This document shows positions 8,225-16,563 of a stretch of 64,000 nt of DNA, piece by piece (position 1 is the first letter of the stretch; every line of letters begins with the position of its first letter). The translations under genes were made by a program, and so were the position numbers. This DNA is from Sediminispirochaeta smaragdinae DSM 11293 (GTDB taxonomy: Bacteria > Spirochaetota > Spirochaetia > DSM-16054 > Sediminispirochaetaceae): contig NC_014364.1 of assembly GCF_000143985.1 (NCBI RefSeq), positions 3,162,001-3,226,000 on the forward strand. The letters run 5' to 3'. The notes under the pieces are model-generated. The model saw only the letters and a program-made list of their open reading frames with translations. It was not told where the DNA came from and did not search any database.

Positions 8225-8895
8225 GCAAATCTCCGGTAATCACCAACCATAAGCCGCGTAGGAGGTACATCCTCCTCAATGGCAGGAAAGCGTCCAAGTT
8301 CCTCCTTGAAACGATTGTCGCTGTCGTCGTCGTTTACCATGCTGACCTCTCCGCACATGACCTTTCCGTATCCCTTTACGGCGAAAAAGCGATGATATAG
8401 GCGCTGGGGAAGGCTCAGACTCGATCCGGGATCAAGAACAAGTCGCTCGCCGGCTTCCAGGACCCGCTGTACACCATCGACGGATACGGTAACGCTCTGC
8501 GTGGAGAAGCCGTCCTGTGCATCCGACATATAGAGTTCAAAGGCAAGCTTCCCACCTCCCCTGTTGATGATATCCTCCATCTTATTCCAGTGAAAGTGAA
8601 AGGGAGTCTCCTGTTCCTCACCAACCACCATGATTTTCTCCGCATAGGGCTTTGCATAACTCCCTTCAAGACCGTTTCTCAGGGTAAACAGGGTCAGTCC
8701 CCTGGTCTCAAATCGCCCTGAACCGAAATCGGTGATATCCCAGCCAAGCTTACAGTCGAAAATTTCCTTACATCCGTTTTTATGTGCGGCCCACTGTTCA
8801 GGGTTCCAGAATGCCCATTCGGGCAGATGGAACCCCTGTTCACTAAAAAAGGCTTGCGCCCCTTCGATGATTGCATTTATTTCACTTCGTTTCAT
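8221..8895 (-). CDS. D-lyxose isomerase family protein (cupin)
   Basis: A 224-residue cupin that closely resembles the D-lyxose ketol-isomerase family. HFHWNKMEDIINRGGG (about residues 101-116) supplies the metal-binding His/Glu set, with the last ligand in LYHRFF (about 169). Known members interconvert D-lyxose and D-xylulose, and often D-mannose and D-fructose, using Mn2+. It starts 51 bp from a divergent LacI gene and is the first gene of a coupled pair with a PfkB kinase, which fits a short pathway of aldose to ketose to ketose phosphate. A TCCTCC on the plus strand (AGGAGGA read on the minus strand) lies just upstream as ribosome-binding site. Confidence 0.88.
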   Translation of the reverse strand: MKRSEINAIIEGAQAFFSEQGFHLPEWAFWNPEQWAAHKNGCKEIFDCKLGWDITDFGSGRFETRGLTLFTLRNGLEGSYAKPYAEKIMVVGEEQETPFHFHWNKMEDIINRGGGKLAFELYMSDAQDGFSTQSVTVSVDGVQRVLEAGERLVLDPGSSLSLPQRLYHRFFAVKGYGKVMCGEVSMVNDDDSDNRFKEELGRFPAIEEDVPPTRLMVGDYRRFA

Positions 8896-8909
8896 ATTGT
8901 TCCTCCATA

Positions 8910-8949
8910 GCTAACGTAGTTTAGCACTTGTAACTGCGGCTGACAAGTG
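8910..8949. promoter_or_regulatory. Inverted repeats between lyxose isomerase and LacI genes
   Basis: GCTAA-6 nt-TTAGC (8910-8925) and CACTTGT-11 nt-ACAAGTG (8925-8949) are perfect inverted repeats filling the short divergent region. They are the only candidates for the operator of the adjacent LacI-type regulator, although neither has the usual central CG. Confidence 0.4.
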
Positions 8950-9957
8950 ATAATTTCATCCATAATGGCTAAATCGACAAGGACCATGAAGGAGGTGGCC
9001 GAGCACCTCGGGCTCTCGCGCACTACCGTATCTCTGGTGCTCCAGGGAAGAGGCGATGAATACCGCATCAGTCGGGAAACCCAGCAGATGGTCCTGGATT
9101 ACGTTAAAAAGACCTCCTATAAGCCCAACTATTTTGCAAAGGCGCTTAATCGTGGTCGAAGCGATATTATCGGAGCGGTTTTCCCCGATGTTTTCGAATC
9201 CTTTATGAACAACATTATTCGGGGTATCGAATCGGTGCTTTACGAGCAGGGATATTCCCTCATGATCTCGACCAGTCGCTTCGACAACAAACGGGAATGT
9301 TCCGTGATCGAAAAGATGGTGTGGCAGGGAGTCGATGGTATCATTCTCATCCCGACCATGCCCTTCCATGGAGAAACGCCTTACGACGGATCCCATATTG
9401 AGGGCTTGCTGAGGCAAGGGTATCCCTTCGTCGTCGTCGATCGCACCATCGAGGGCCTTGAAACCCATACGGTTCTCCAGAACGACCGGAAAGCTGCGAG
9501 AAACGCGGTCAGCAAAGCGATACGTCAGGGTGCCAGGAATGTGTGCTGCGTTTCCCTTGCCCTTGCTGCATCATCCATCGATGCCCGACTTGCCGGTTAC
9601 CGGGAAGCGGTACGAGCAAAGGGAATGGCAGAAACGATCATTCCCATCTTTTCTCTCAATCCCGAAAGTGATGATCTCGAGAAGCAGACAGTGGAAGTGA
9701 TGAGAAGCGCTTCGCCGGCCGACACCTTTTTCGTCACGACCAGCGGTCTGGCGGATAAGCTTTCCTGGATCCTGCGAACGTACCGCTTCGATGCAAGGAT
9801 CATTCGATTTGGCGAAACTCCCCGGTGGGCCGAGGCGTCCATGGAGGATATTCCCCATCCCCACAAAAAGATGGGAGAAGCGGCATCGAAACTTCTTCTC
9901 GATGTGATCCGTCAGCCGGATCTTCCCCCACAGCACATCGTCTGCGAAGCAGGGTAA
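8947..9957 (+). CDS. LacI-family transcriptional regulator
   Basis: A protein of about 330 residues. The N-terminal HTH (TMKEVAEHLGLSRTTVSLVL) and hinge (PNYFAKALNRGRS) are followed by a periplasmic-binding-protein-like sugar-sensing domain. Translation may begin at GTG 8947 or at the ATG at 8965 (MAKSTRTMKEV); neither has a good Shine-Dalgarno, and the second fits family length better. It diverges from the D-lyxose isomerase/kinase operon and probably represses it until a sugar or sugar phosphate binds. It converges on a mutarotase-like gene, separated by a 22-bp dispersed repeat. Confidence 0.88.
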   Translation: MIISSIMAKSTRTMKEVAEHLGLSRTTVSLVLQGRGDEYRISRETQQMVLDYVKKTSYKPNYFAKALNRGRSDIIGAVFPDVFESFMNNIIRGIESVLYEQGYSLMISTSRFDNKRECSVIEKMVWQGVDGIILIPTMPFHGETPYDGSHIEGLLRQGYPFVVVDRTIEGLETHTVLQNDRKAARNAVSKAIRQGARNVCCVSLALAASSIDARLAGYREAVRAKGMAETIIPIFSLNPESDDLEKQTVEVMRSASPADTFFVTTSGLADKLSWILRTYRFDARIIRFGETPRWAEASMEDIPHPHKKMGEAASKLLLDVIRQPDLPPQHIVCEAG

Positions 9958-9981
9958 GCCGAAAGAGCATTATGCCCTTTC

Positions 9982-10003
9982 ACCACCAATATTCGTGACA
10001 GTA
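9982..10003 (-). repeat. Single copy of the 22-bp dispersed terminal repeat
   Basis: The plus strand reads ACCACCAATATTCGTGACAG then TA, the same inner 13 bp as the right ends of the elements at 52261 and 61514. It fills most of the gap between two convergent genes and has no inverted partner nearby. Confidence 0.65.
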
Positions 10004-10009
10004 AGGAAA

Positions 10010-11170
10010 TCAAAGATCCTCACCAAATAAAAAACGCCAGCGGACCGGAGAAAAGAGTCGCTTCCCCGATGTTGCAAGAAAGGTGGCACCCTCGGGGGAA
10101 AAGAGGACTGTATCGACTTCATCAAAGCCATCACACAGCCGGAGCACCCCTTGTATATAGGAAACAGAAAGCGCCTCTTGCCCCTCAAGGAAAAGGGTGG
10201 TTGCAAGGCCTCGTCGGCTCAGCGGATTATCAGCGGCCGAAGCATCAAGGCCCTGAGCAAGATAAGCGCACACATCTTCCAAGCCGATACAAACATTCCG
10301 GCCGCTCCAGGGGGCCATGTGACGCCCCCGGTTTTCCATCCACATGACGGTGGAGGGAAGAAGCCGAAGATTCTTGAAAGAAAACCAGAGATAGCCCCCC
10401 TCACGGCAGAGGGCGGTCATCCAGCCGGGTTCTTCGCTCGGCCGCTGACAGAGCTGCAGGATGTCGACAAACCCTTCCCGGGCGGGAAAGTGAGAACAAT
10501 CGGTAAAGGCTGGATCTTTCCAGATCGTCGGGACATGCGACAGGTCGTCAAAGAAGGCACCGGTAGCAAGGGAATAATACTCTCGATCATGACTGAAGGG
10601 GGGCTGATAGGCGTTGGTCATCCCAAAAAGGAGAGGAGAGCTTTTTATCTGCAGCTGCCCGTTTTGTCCCGTTAGAGTGGCATGGTGGCCGAGTGTGACA
10701 GGCCCCCTGTTCCCGGCGATGCGATGCCTGGTGTAGATACAACTGTCGCCTCCCGTCAGCTGCCACGTCGCCCGAATCGAGCCTGGTCGGACGGAAGTGC
10801 TAAGCTCAAGCTCCAAGGTGGACCGTCCATCGGCAGACTCCTGTCGGGACACAAGGTTCCATTTTAAGCCGGCGCTTTCCCCGTGAGGGGGATGATGCTC
10901 ACCGATCCCGTCCGGCAGCTCGTCGTTGTCCCCAAAGGGCATGCAGAAAAAATCCCCCCGAAGGGGACGAAGCACCGCAGGCTGATCTGCCGTCTGATCG
11001 TGCGATTCTCCCTGCCAGGGGCTCAGGTGATAGGGCTGAACCGGGTTAGCATCCTTTGGAAAAAAACGTACCGGCGCCATCTGGGCCCCTCGTTCGGTAA
11101 CAAATAGTTCTACAAAGCTATTCTTCAGCCCAAAAGAGGGTTCTCCCGCTATTTCTGTTCTTTGATCCAT
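10010..11170 (-). CDS. Mutarotase-like (aldose-1-epimerase fold) protein
   Basis: A 386-residue cytoplasmic-looking protein with no signal peptide. I start it at the ATG at 11170 (MDQRTEI), preceded by AAAGGAG at 7 nt. The beta-rich sequence with HHATLTG, HDREYYSL and SGRNVCIGLEDVCAYL resembles galactose-mutarotase-superfamily proteins, where conserved His and Glu act on the sugar ring; GLEDVCAYL would hold the glutamate. I recognise the fold rather than a named family, so function is tentative. Its position beside lyxose isomerase, PfkB kinase and LacI suggests a role in the same sugar pathway. Confidence 0.5.
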   Translation of the reverse strand: MDQRTEIAGEPSFGLKNSFVELFVTERGAQMAPVRFFPKDANPVQPYHLSPWQGESHDQTADQPAVLRPLRGDFFCMPFGDNDELPDGIGEHHPPHGESAGLKWNLVSRQESADGRSTLELELSTSVRPGSIRATWQLTGGDSCIYTRHRIAGNRGPVTLGHHATLTGQNGQLQIKSSPLLFGMTNAYQPPFSHDREYYSLATGAFFDDLSHVPTIWKDPAFTDCSHFPAREGFVDILQLCQRPSEEPGWMTALCREGGYLWFSFKNLRLLPSTVMWMENRGRHMAPWSGRNVCIGLEDVCAYLAQGLDASAADNPLSRRGLATTLFLEGQEALSVSYIQGVLRLCDGFDEVDTVLFSPEGATFLATSGKRLFSPVRWRFLFGEDL

Positions 11171-11351
11171 GGCCGACTCCTTTACCATCCTTTTCGGAAG
11201 CGGTATTCAATCTATACAAAAGATTATTCACACGGTAAAGTATGTACTGAAATATCAACCTGCGGCAAGGGTAAGACCGAAACCAAGGGAGACGCTTATA
11301 GATACGATCTGCCTGCGCCTTCCTTCCCTGTTGCAGGAGGGAGGCACTCGG

Positions 11352-11600
11352 ATGGAAAAACGGCTTGGCTTTATCGGTATCATCATCGAAAACAGAAACG
11401 AGACAGCAGGAAAGGTCCAGGAGCTTTTAACCGATTTCGGAGATCAGATTGTCTGCAGAACCGGTGTTCCGTATCGGGAAAAGGGGCTATCGGTCATCAC
11501 CCTGATCGTCGATACAACCACAGATGCCCTTGGAAGCCTCACCGGAAAGCTGGGTGCCATAGAGGGTGTTTCGGTGAAATCGAGTCTGGCAAAAAAGTAA
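11352..11600 (+). CDS. TM1266-type iron-only hydrogenase system putative regulator
   Basis: An 82-residue ferredoxin-like-fold (ACT/NikR-C-like) protein starting at ATG 11352 with AGGAGGGAGG upstream. MEKRLGFIGIIIENR, then VQELLTDFGDQIVCRTGVPY, then SVITLIVDTTTDALGSLTGKLG is the pattern of the small TM1266 family that co-occurs with [FeFe]-hydrogenase maturation genes. It has no DNA-binding domain of its own, so the regulatory role is an annotation by association. The stop lies 6 bp before hydE, which strongly supports the family call. Confidence 0.8.
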   Translation: MEKRLGFIGIIIENRNETAGKVQELLTDFGDQIVCRTGVPYREKGLSVITLIVDTTTDALGSLTGKLGAIEGVSVKSSLAKK

Positions 11601-11606
11601 CGCGGT

Positions 11607-12758
11607 ATGATGCACACATCGATTGACGTCTCCGCCGCGGATTTCGCACAAGAAGAATACATACATACGCTTCGTCATGGAGCCATACCCAGCGAAAAAG
11701 CGCTTCGGGCAATTCTCTCTATCCCTTATCGTGAAAAGGCCCTGGTGGATCAGGTTCGATATAGGGCAATGGAGGTGATGGAACGAGAGGTTGGGAACCT
11801 CGTCTACTACCGAGGCATTGTAGAATTCTCAAACATATGCACCCAGAATTGTCGCTACTGCGGCATACGCAGAAGTAATACCCATGTCTCCAGCCGCTAC
11901 CTTCTCGATGAGGAGGAGATCGTCGAATCGGCCCTCTGGTGTGCGGAAAGGGGTTACGGATCGGTGGTACTCCAGTCCGGAGAGAGGAGAGACGAAGCCT
12001 TCATCGAGCTTGTGGAAAGAATCGTCAAGACCATAAAGGAACGTTCCCGCAGTACGGAACTTCCGGACGGAGTGGGCATTACCCTAAGTGTGGGGGAGCA
12101 AACCCTTGAGACCTATCGCCGATTCTACAATGCGGGAGCGCATCGATATCTTTTGAGAATCGAAACCAGCAACCCCGAGCTCTTTTCGGCCATCCATCCC
12201 CCTGAACAGCGTTTTGAGACCCGGCTCCAGGCTCTGCACGACCTGCGGAAGGCTGGCTTTCAGGTTGGCACCGGGGTGATGATAGGCATTCCCGGCCAGA
12301 GCATCGATATGCTCGCACGCGATATCCTCTTTTTCCGGGAAATCGATGTTGATATGATCGGCATGGGGCCGTATATTACCCATCCGGATACGCCCATGGC
12401 AGTACAGGGAATGATGGAGAAGGAAGCGTTGCTGCATCTTTCGCTCCTTATGATTGCGGCAACACGGCTTGCATTGCCCGATGCAAATATTGCCGCAACC
12501 ACCGCTCTTCAGGCCCTTGTGCCGGACGGAAGAGAACGGGGCCTTCGCTTCGGGGCAAACGTAACCATGCCCAATATTACCCCCCTTCGCGTACGGGAGG
12601 CCTACAGGCTCTACGAGAATAAGCCGTGCATGAACGAACGAAAAGAGGCATGTGAGGCCTGTCTTGCGGGGCGCATTGCATCTACGGGAAGAAGCGTTGG
12701 CCTTAATGCATGGGGAGATTCACCTCGTTTTTTCAAAAGGAAATTCCCTAGAGAGTGA
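11607..12758 (+). CDS. hydE: [FeFe]-hydrogenase H-cluster radical SAM maturase HydE
   Basis: A 383-residue radical SAM enzyme. ICTQNCRYCGIR gives the CX3CX2C motif (Cys78, Cys82, Cys85) that holds the [4Fe-4S] cluster, within the biotin-synthase-like barrel, and CMNERKEACEACL near residue 340 corresponds to the accessory cluster site seen in HydE. HydE acts with HydG and HydF to build the di-iron subcluster of [FeFe] hydrogenase. Neither partner nor any hydrogenase gene is in this window, so maturation genes are scattered. There is no clear Shine-Dalgarno; translation is probably coupled to the small gene just upstream. Confidence 0.92.
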   Translation: MMHTSIDVSAADFAQEEYIHTLRHGAIPSEKALRAILSIPYREKALVDQVRYRAMEVMEREVGNLVYYRGIVEFSNICTQNCRYCGIRRSNTHVSSRYLLDEEEIVESALWCAERGYGSVVLQSGERRDEAFIELVERIVKTIKERSRSTELPDGVGITLSVGEQTLETYRRFYNAGAHRYLLRIETSNPELFSAIHPPEQRFETRLQALHDLRKAGFQVGTGVMIGIPGQSIDMLARDILFFREIDVDMIGMGPYITHPDTPMAVQGMMEKEALLHLSLLMIAATRLALPDANIAATTALQALVPDGRERGLRFGANVTMPNITPLRVREAYRLYENKPCMNERKEACEACLAGRIASTGRSVGLNAWGDSPRFFKRKFPRE

Positions 12759-12759
12759 T

Positions 12760-12782
12760 AACACTTTCCGACGATAAGTGTT
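12760..12782 (+). terminator. Possible hairpin after hydE
   Basis: AACACTT (12760-12766), a 9-nt loop and AAGTGTT (12776-12782) pair perfectly directly after the hydE stop, followed by GCATTCTT. The stem is AT-rich and the U-tract weak, so this is a tentative terminator. Confidence 0.4.
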
Positions 12783-12842
12783 GCATTCTTCAGACCTTCG
12801 AATTAGTATATGGGACAATAATCTACTTATAGAGGAGGAGCT

Positions 12843-14531
12843 ATGACAACTCTGGTTCTTGTAGTTGCCTTGGCGATCTACCTGATTTTCTATTTCTCAT
12901 TCGGTAAAGGGCTTCAAACGAAGTTGCTCAAATCTCAAGAAGCACCTGCAGCCCCTTCGCAGAGGCTCTCGGATGGCGTGGACTATATTCCGACAAGCAA
13001 ATATGTCCTTTTCGGCCATCACTTTGCATCCATCGCAGGAGCAGGTCCCATCGTTGGTCCCGCAATTGCCATTGCCTGGGGATGGCTTCCCGGCCTTCTG
13101 TGGATATGGTTTGGGAACATCTTCATCGGTGCTATTCATGACTATCTTGCGCTGACTGCCTCTGTTAGGTATGACGGACGCTCGGTACAGTTCGTTGCTC
13201 AGGAACTGATTGGCAAAAAGGCAGGAAAATCTTTCGGCTGGTTTATCCTTTTCCTATGCTTTCTTGTTGTTGCAGCGTTCGGTGATATCGTAGCAGGACA
13301 GTTTGCAGGAGATGGGGCTGTAGCATCAACCTTCTTTCTTTTTTGCGCCTCCGCCATTGTGCTCGGAATTCTGATGTATCGGACAAAGTTGCCGATGATC
13401 ATAAGTACCCTTATCGGCATCGTTTTACTTATTGCCTCATTTGTCATTGGTAAACATGTTGGTATCTCGGCAAGTAAGGATGTCTGGTTTTTGGTTATTT
13501 TTATCTACATCATCATCGCCAGTTCCCTGCCGGTGAATATTCTTCTTCAGCCAAGAGACTACCTGAACAGTTTTCTCCTCTATTTCGGGCTGATTACCGG
13601 TGCAATCGGTGCAATCTTGTCGGCAAAAGGTTTTGATTCCGTACCTGTTTTTACAAGCTTCAGCGCCAAGGTTATCGGTGGTAAGCCATCGCCCTTTTGG
13701 CCTACCGTTCCCCTTGTTATCGCCTGCGGTGCCCTCTCCGGTTTTCACGCACTCATTGCCTCCGGTACCAGCAGTAAGCAGCTTCGTGATGAAAAAGACG
13801 GCCTCTTTGTCGGTTACGGTGCGATGCTGACCGAAGGCTTCCTTGCCACGATTTCCGTTATCGCCATTGCTGCTTTCGGTGTGCAGGCCCTCGGCGAAGG
13901 AAAGGTCCTCGCCACCCCGCCCTTGGCACGGTTTACTGCGAGCTACGGGGCAATGGTGGCATCTGCGATGCCCTTTTTCACGGCAAAATTTATGAAGCTG
14001 TTTGCCGCCATTTGGGTAAGTTCCTTTGCCCTCACCACCCTTGATACGACAAACCGTCTGGGACGATACATTGTCAGTGAACTCTCGCTTCCCGCAAAGG
14101 AGAAGCGTCCCGGCCTTTATAAGTTTTTCAACAACAAATGGGTAGGTTCCCTTGTCGTTGCATTCTTCGGTATCGGCCTTGCCTGGAGCGGAAACTACAC
14201 CATCCTTTGGCCCGCATTTTCCGGCGCAAACCAGCTCATTGCTTCTATCGTCATGCTGACCGTGGCAATGTGGGTGAAAAAGGAGCTGAACGAGAAATAT
14301 ACCAATTTGGTATTTATTCCCGCGGTTTTTCTCTGGATAACCGTCACCGCCGCCATCATTTGGTACCAGATCGCGATCGTTCCCGCCCACTTTGCAGATC
14401 CTGCGAACATCAAGAACCTTATCACAGGGACCTTGGTCGGGCTCATGAATATCATCATGATCATCATCAACATCGCTATGGTCGTGACCTTTTTTAAGAA
14501 TTTCGGAAAAGATAAAGCAGTGAAGGCCTAA
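12843..14531 (+). CDS. cstA: Carbon starvation protein CstA family transporter
   Basis: A 562-residue inner-membrane protein with many transmembrane helices. The signatures FGHHFASIAGAGPIVGPAIA (about 57-76), AIHDYLALTASVRYDGRS (about 97-114) and ALSGFHALIASGTSSKQL (about 299-316) are characteristic of CstA. Known members carry pyruvate or peptides into starving cells. At 562 residues it matches the shorter CstA form (E. coli CstA is about 700). AGGAGGAG lies just before the ATG. It is followed, on the same strand, by a small protein gene, an ArsA-like ATPase gene and a membrane-anchored protein gene. Confidence 0.9.
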   Translation: MTTLVLVVALAIYLIFYFSFGKGLQTKLLKSQEAPAAPSQRLSDGVDYIPTSKYVLFGHHFASIAGAGPIVGPAIAIAWGWLPGLLWIWFGNIFIGAIHDYLALTASVRYDGRSVQFVAQELIGKKAGKSFGWFILFLCFLVVAAFGDIVAGQFAGDGAVASTFFLFCASAIVLGILMYRTKLPMIISTLIGIVLLIASFVIGKHVGISASKDVWFLVIFIYIIIASSLPVNILLQPRDYLNSFLLYFGLITGAIGAILSAKGFDSVPVFTSFSAKVIGGKPSPFWPTVPLVIACGALSGFHALIASGTSSKQLRDEKDGLFVGYGAMLTEGFLATISVIAIAAFGVQALGEGKVLATPPLARFTASYGAMVASAMPFFTAKFMKLFAAIWVSSFALTTLDTTNRLGRYIVSELSLPAKEKRPGLYKFFNNKWVGSLVVAFFGIGLAWSGNYTILWPAFSGANQLIASIVMLTVAMWVKKELNEKYTNLVFIPAVFLWITVTAAIIWYQIAIVPAHFADPANIKNLITGTLVGLMNIIMIIINIAMVVTFFKNFGKDKAVKA

Positions 14532-14564
14532 AGCCCGCCCGTCTTATCATTTTTTCATCCGTAT

Positions 14565-14597
14565 CGGCCTGTGTGGTTTCTCACAACCCACAGGCCG
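14565..14597 (+). terminator. GC-rich hairpin between cstA and the downstream cassette
   Basis: CGGCCTGTG (14565-14573) and CACAGGCCG (14589-14597) pair over 9 bp with extra inner G-C pairs. No U-run follows, so it may attenuate or protect the 3' end of cstA mRNA rather than end transcription. It lies 29 nt before the next start codon. Confidence 0.5.
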
Positions 14598-14625
14598 AAT
14601 GGTTCCAAGAGCAAGAGGTTTTCCC

Positions 14626-14916
14626 ATGAAGACATTACTCGGCCGCTTTGTTCGTCTCCTTCGGCAGATATGGGGTGTCGCGGGTCAAGTCCAGCGGGAC
14701 AAGGCAACCAGCATGCTCGAGTTTGAATTAAAGGAGCTGGAAAACATCTTCGTCATGCTGCTTTTCGGCAGCTTTGTGGGCCTGCCCACTCCCCCCACAG
14801 CCATGGCCTTCGAATTGATGCCCTACATGGAAGAGGAGATCAAGTTGATGATCTCCAGAGCCGATCTTGCACAAGATCCCCTTGGGAACCTCCTCGGCAT
14901 GTTGGAGATCGACTGA
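14626..14916 (+). CDS. Conserved small protein of unknown function
   Basis: A 96-residue protein starting at ATG 14626 with a weak AGAGG upstream. The N-terminal 30 residues are basic and amphipathic (GRFVRLLRQIWGVAGQVQRD); the middle is hydrophobic (IFVMLLFGSFVGLPTPPTAM), possibly one short membrane or membrane-contacting helix; the C-terminus is acidic. I do not recognise a named family. Its stop overlaps the ATG of the ArsA-like ATPase by one base (TGATG), so the products are made together and probably interact. A role as partner or substrate adaptor of the ATPase is inference only. Confidence 0.7.
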   Translation: MKTLLGRFVRLLRQIWGVAGQVQRDKATSMLEFELKELENIFVMLLFGSFVGLPTPPTAMAFELMPYMEEEIKLMISRADLAQDPLGNLLGMLEID

Positions 14917-15845
14917 TGAAGCGGATGCTTTTTTTTCTGGGAAAGGGAGGGGTTGGAAAATCTACAATCTCTTCGACCGCCGCCTACCGGCTCGCCCTGA
15001 ACGGCTACCGCATCCTCATTATCAGTCTGGATCCGGCTCATAATCTCGGTGATATCTATGAGATGGAACTTTCCGACAAGAGGAGCTCGGTTATTGAGGG
15101 GCTCGACGCCATAGAGATCGACCTCCAGCATTGGGTTCAGTACTACCTGAAAAGCAGTCGAGACGAGATCATCTCAAATTACAACTATAACCTTACCATC
15201 AATCTTGATTCCTATATCAATATCCTGAAATACTCTCCCGGAACCGAAGAGTACGCCATACTTTGGGCCATAGAAAGCCTCTACGATAAATGGCATGATA
15301 CGTACGATTATATCGTCTTCGATACGCCGCCCACTGCCCTCACCCTGCGCTTTCTCGCTATGCCATCCATCACACGATTATGGGTTGGAGAGTTGAGTGC
15401 CATGCGGGAAAAAATACTCAAAAAACGGCAGACCCTTACCAGGCTCAACCCCGATGCGGCAAGCCTGAAGGGGGCACGTAAAAAAGAAGACGATAAGGTC
15501 TCACTGCAGCTGGGAGCCATTTCCTCGCGACTTGAAAAGCTTTATCGTCTTTTTACCGAGGAGAGCTATGTGTCGGTTGTCATCAACGACGACAAATTGA
15601 GTATTGCCGAATCGGAACGGATACGAACCGAGTTGGGAAGGCTTCATATCACCCTCAACAGTCTTTGTCTCAATAAAGTACTTTCACTGGATGATCCTCA
15701 TGAGGCGATAGAGCGAACCTTCGCCGAATTTCCCATTTTTAAATTCATCTCAATCGCCGGAGGAATCACCTCCAGGCAGCAGCTTGGCCAAATCTATATC
15801 GACGACCTCATAGCCCATATACAAAGGAAGGAAATTCCGCAATGA
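14916..15845 (+). CDS. ArsA/Get3-family ATPase
   Basis: A 309-residue soluble ATPase. The deviant Walker A motif GKGGVGKST lies at residues 9-17, the switch-like SLDPAHNLGD at about 37-46 and DTPPTALTLRF at about 138-148. These are the hallmarks of the ArsA/Get3 group of SIMIBI ATPases, which work as dimers; Get3 targets tail-anchored proteins and ArsA drives arsenite export. No arsenite-binding cysteines and no ArsB-like channel are seen here. It is coupled by base overlaps to a small protein upstream (1 bp) and to a membrane-anchored protein downstream (4 bp), so I infer a three-component complex. Substrate is unknown. Confidence 0.85.
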   Translation: MKRMLFFLGKGGVGKSTISSTAAYRLALNGYRILIISLDPAHNLGDIYEMELSDKRSSVIEGLDAIEIDLQHWVQYYLKSSRDEIISNYNYNLTINLDSYINILKYSPGTEEYAILWAIESLYDKWHDTYDYIVFDTPPTALTLRFLAMPSITRLWVGELSAMREKILKKRQTLTRLNPDAASLKGARKKEDDKVSLQLGAISSRLEKLYRLFTEESYVSVVINDDKLSIAESERIRTELGRLHITLNSLCLNKVLSLDDPHEAIERTFAEFPIFKFISIAGGITSRQQLGQIYIDDLIAHIQRKEIPQ

Positions 15846-16480
15846 ACTCCTACATCTACCTTCTCATAGCCCTGGCCTTTGCAACGAGCATGGGATACCT
15901 GCACGGCAGAAAGCGAAATAAACAGTTGAGCGTTATGATCGGAGAGGTGTGTGAAAGGCTGTTAAAACCGAAGGATACGACATATGTAAATATCGGCGGC
16001 GTACTCGGTCACAACTTCACCTACCAGCTTGAAGAGCCCTTTAGCCAGGCAAAGGGGACCTTCACGCTCCTTCCCCGTCATTCGCTGTTGTACCTCCCCT
16101 TTTCCTTCCTTATTACGAGATACGATCGTTTCTATCTCCACATCTTTACCACCCGGCAACTAAAGGGTGAGGCACATATCATTGCCAAACGCTACTTTCC
16201 GAAGATGCGGGTCGATATCGCGGGAATTGAAACATTAAAACGCGAGGAGTTCGAAATCGAGGGCAGGCAATTCATCCTGCTCTGGGATAATCCCAAATTG
16301 GAACCGATGATGAAAGCTCTTCTTGAGAGTAGCGAGGGGATTGAGGATCTTCTCCACTTCTGTTGCTATCGTGACAATAACAACTTCTTCATTCATGCCG
16401 TACCCAAAGAACAGAGCTTGGCAGGTCTTCTTGCGGGCATATATAACGTGCTTCCCAGCATGATGAAGGAACGACAATAA
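15842..16480 (+). CDS. Membrane-anchored protein of unknown function
   Basis: A 212-residue protein with one N-terminal hydrophobic segment (residues 3-20, YIYLLIALAFATSMGYLHG) followed by a basic stretch, predicting an N-out/C-in anchor with a cytoplasmic domain of about 185 residues. No catalytic motif or known family is recognised. Its ATG overlaps the ATPase stop codon by 4 nt (ATGA), so it is translated with the ArsA-like ATPase. It could be the membrane receptor for that ATPase, by analogy with receptors in the Get pathway; this is inference from gene order only. Confidence 0.75.
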   Translation: MNSYIYLLIALAFATSMGYLHGRKRNKQLSVMIGEVCERLLKPKDTTYVNIGGVLGHNFTYQLEEPFSQAKGTFTLLPRHSLLYLPFSFLITRYDRFYLHIFTTRQLKGEAHIIAKRYFPKMRVDIAGIETLKREEFEIEGRQFILLWDNPKLEPMMKALLESSEGIEDLLHFCCYRDNNNFFIHAVPKEQSLAGLLAGIYNVLPSMMKERQ

Positions 16481-16548
16481 AGATCACTATTTGACGGCCA
16501 AGATCAGGGTATCGTGTCTTCCGTCTTTTGTCTGAGAAGAATAATCAC

Positions 16549-16563
16549 TATACTGCTTCTATG
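16549..16563 (+). promoter_or_regulatory. Candidate promoter giving a leaderless lhr transcript
   Basis: TATACT (16549-16554), a good -10 hexamer, ends 6 nt before the ATG at 16561, and no Shine-Dalgarno is present. TTGTCT (16528-16533) is a possible but poorly spaced -35. The start of transcription would fall on or next to the start codon. Confidence 0.4.

Noticed and set aside
13437-14390. 317-residue frame antisense to cstA
   Set aside because: Composition follows the complementary strand of a clear gene; no start signal and no recognisable domain.
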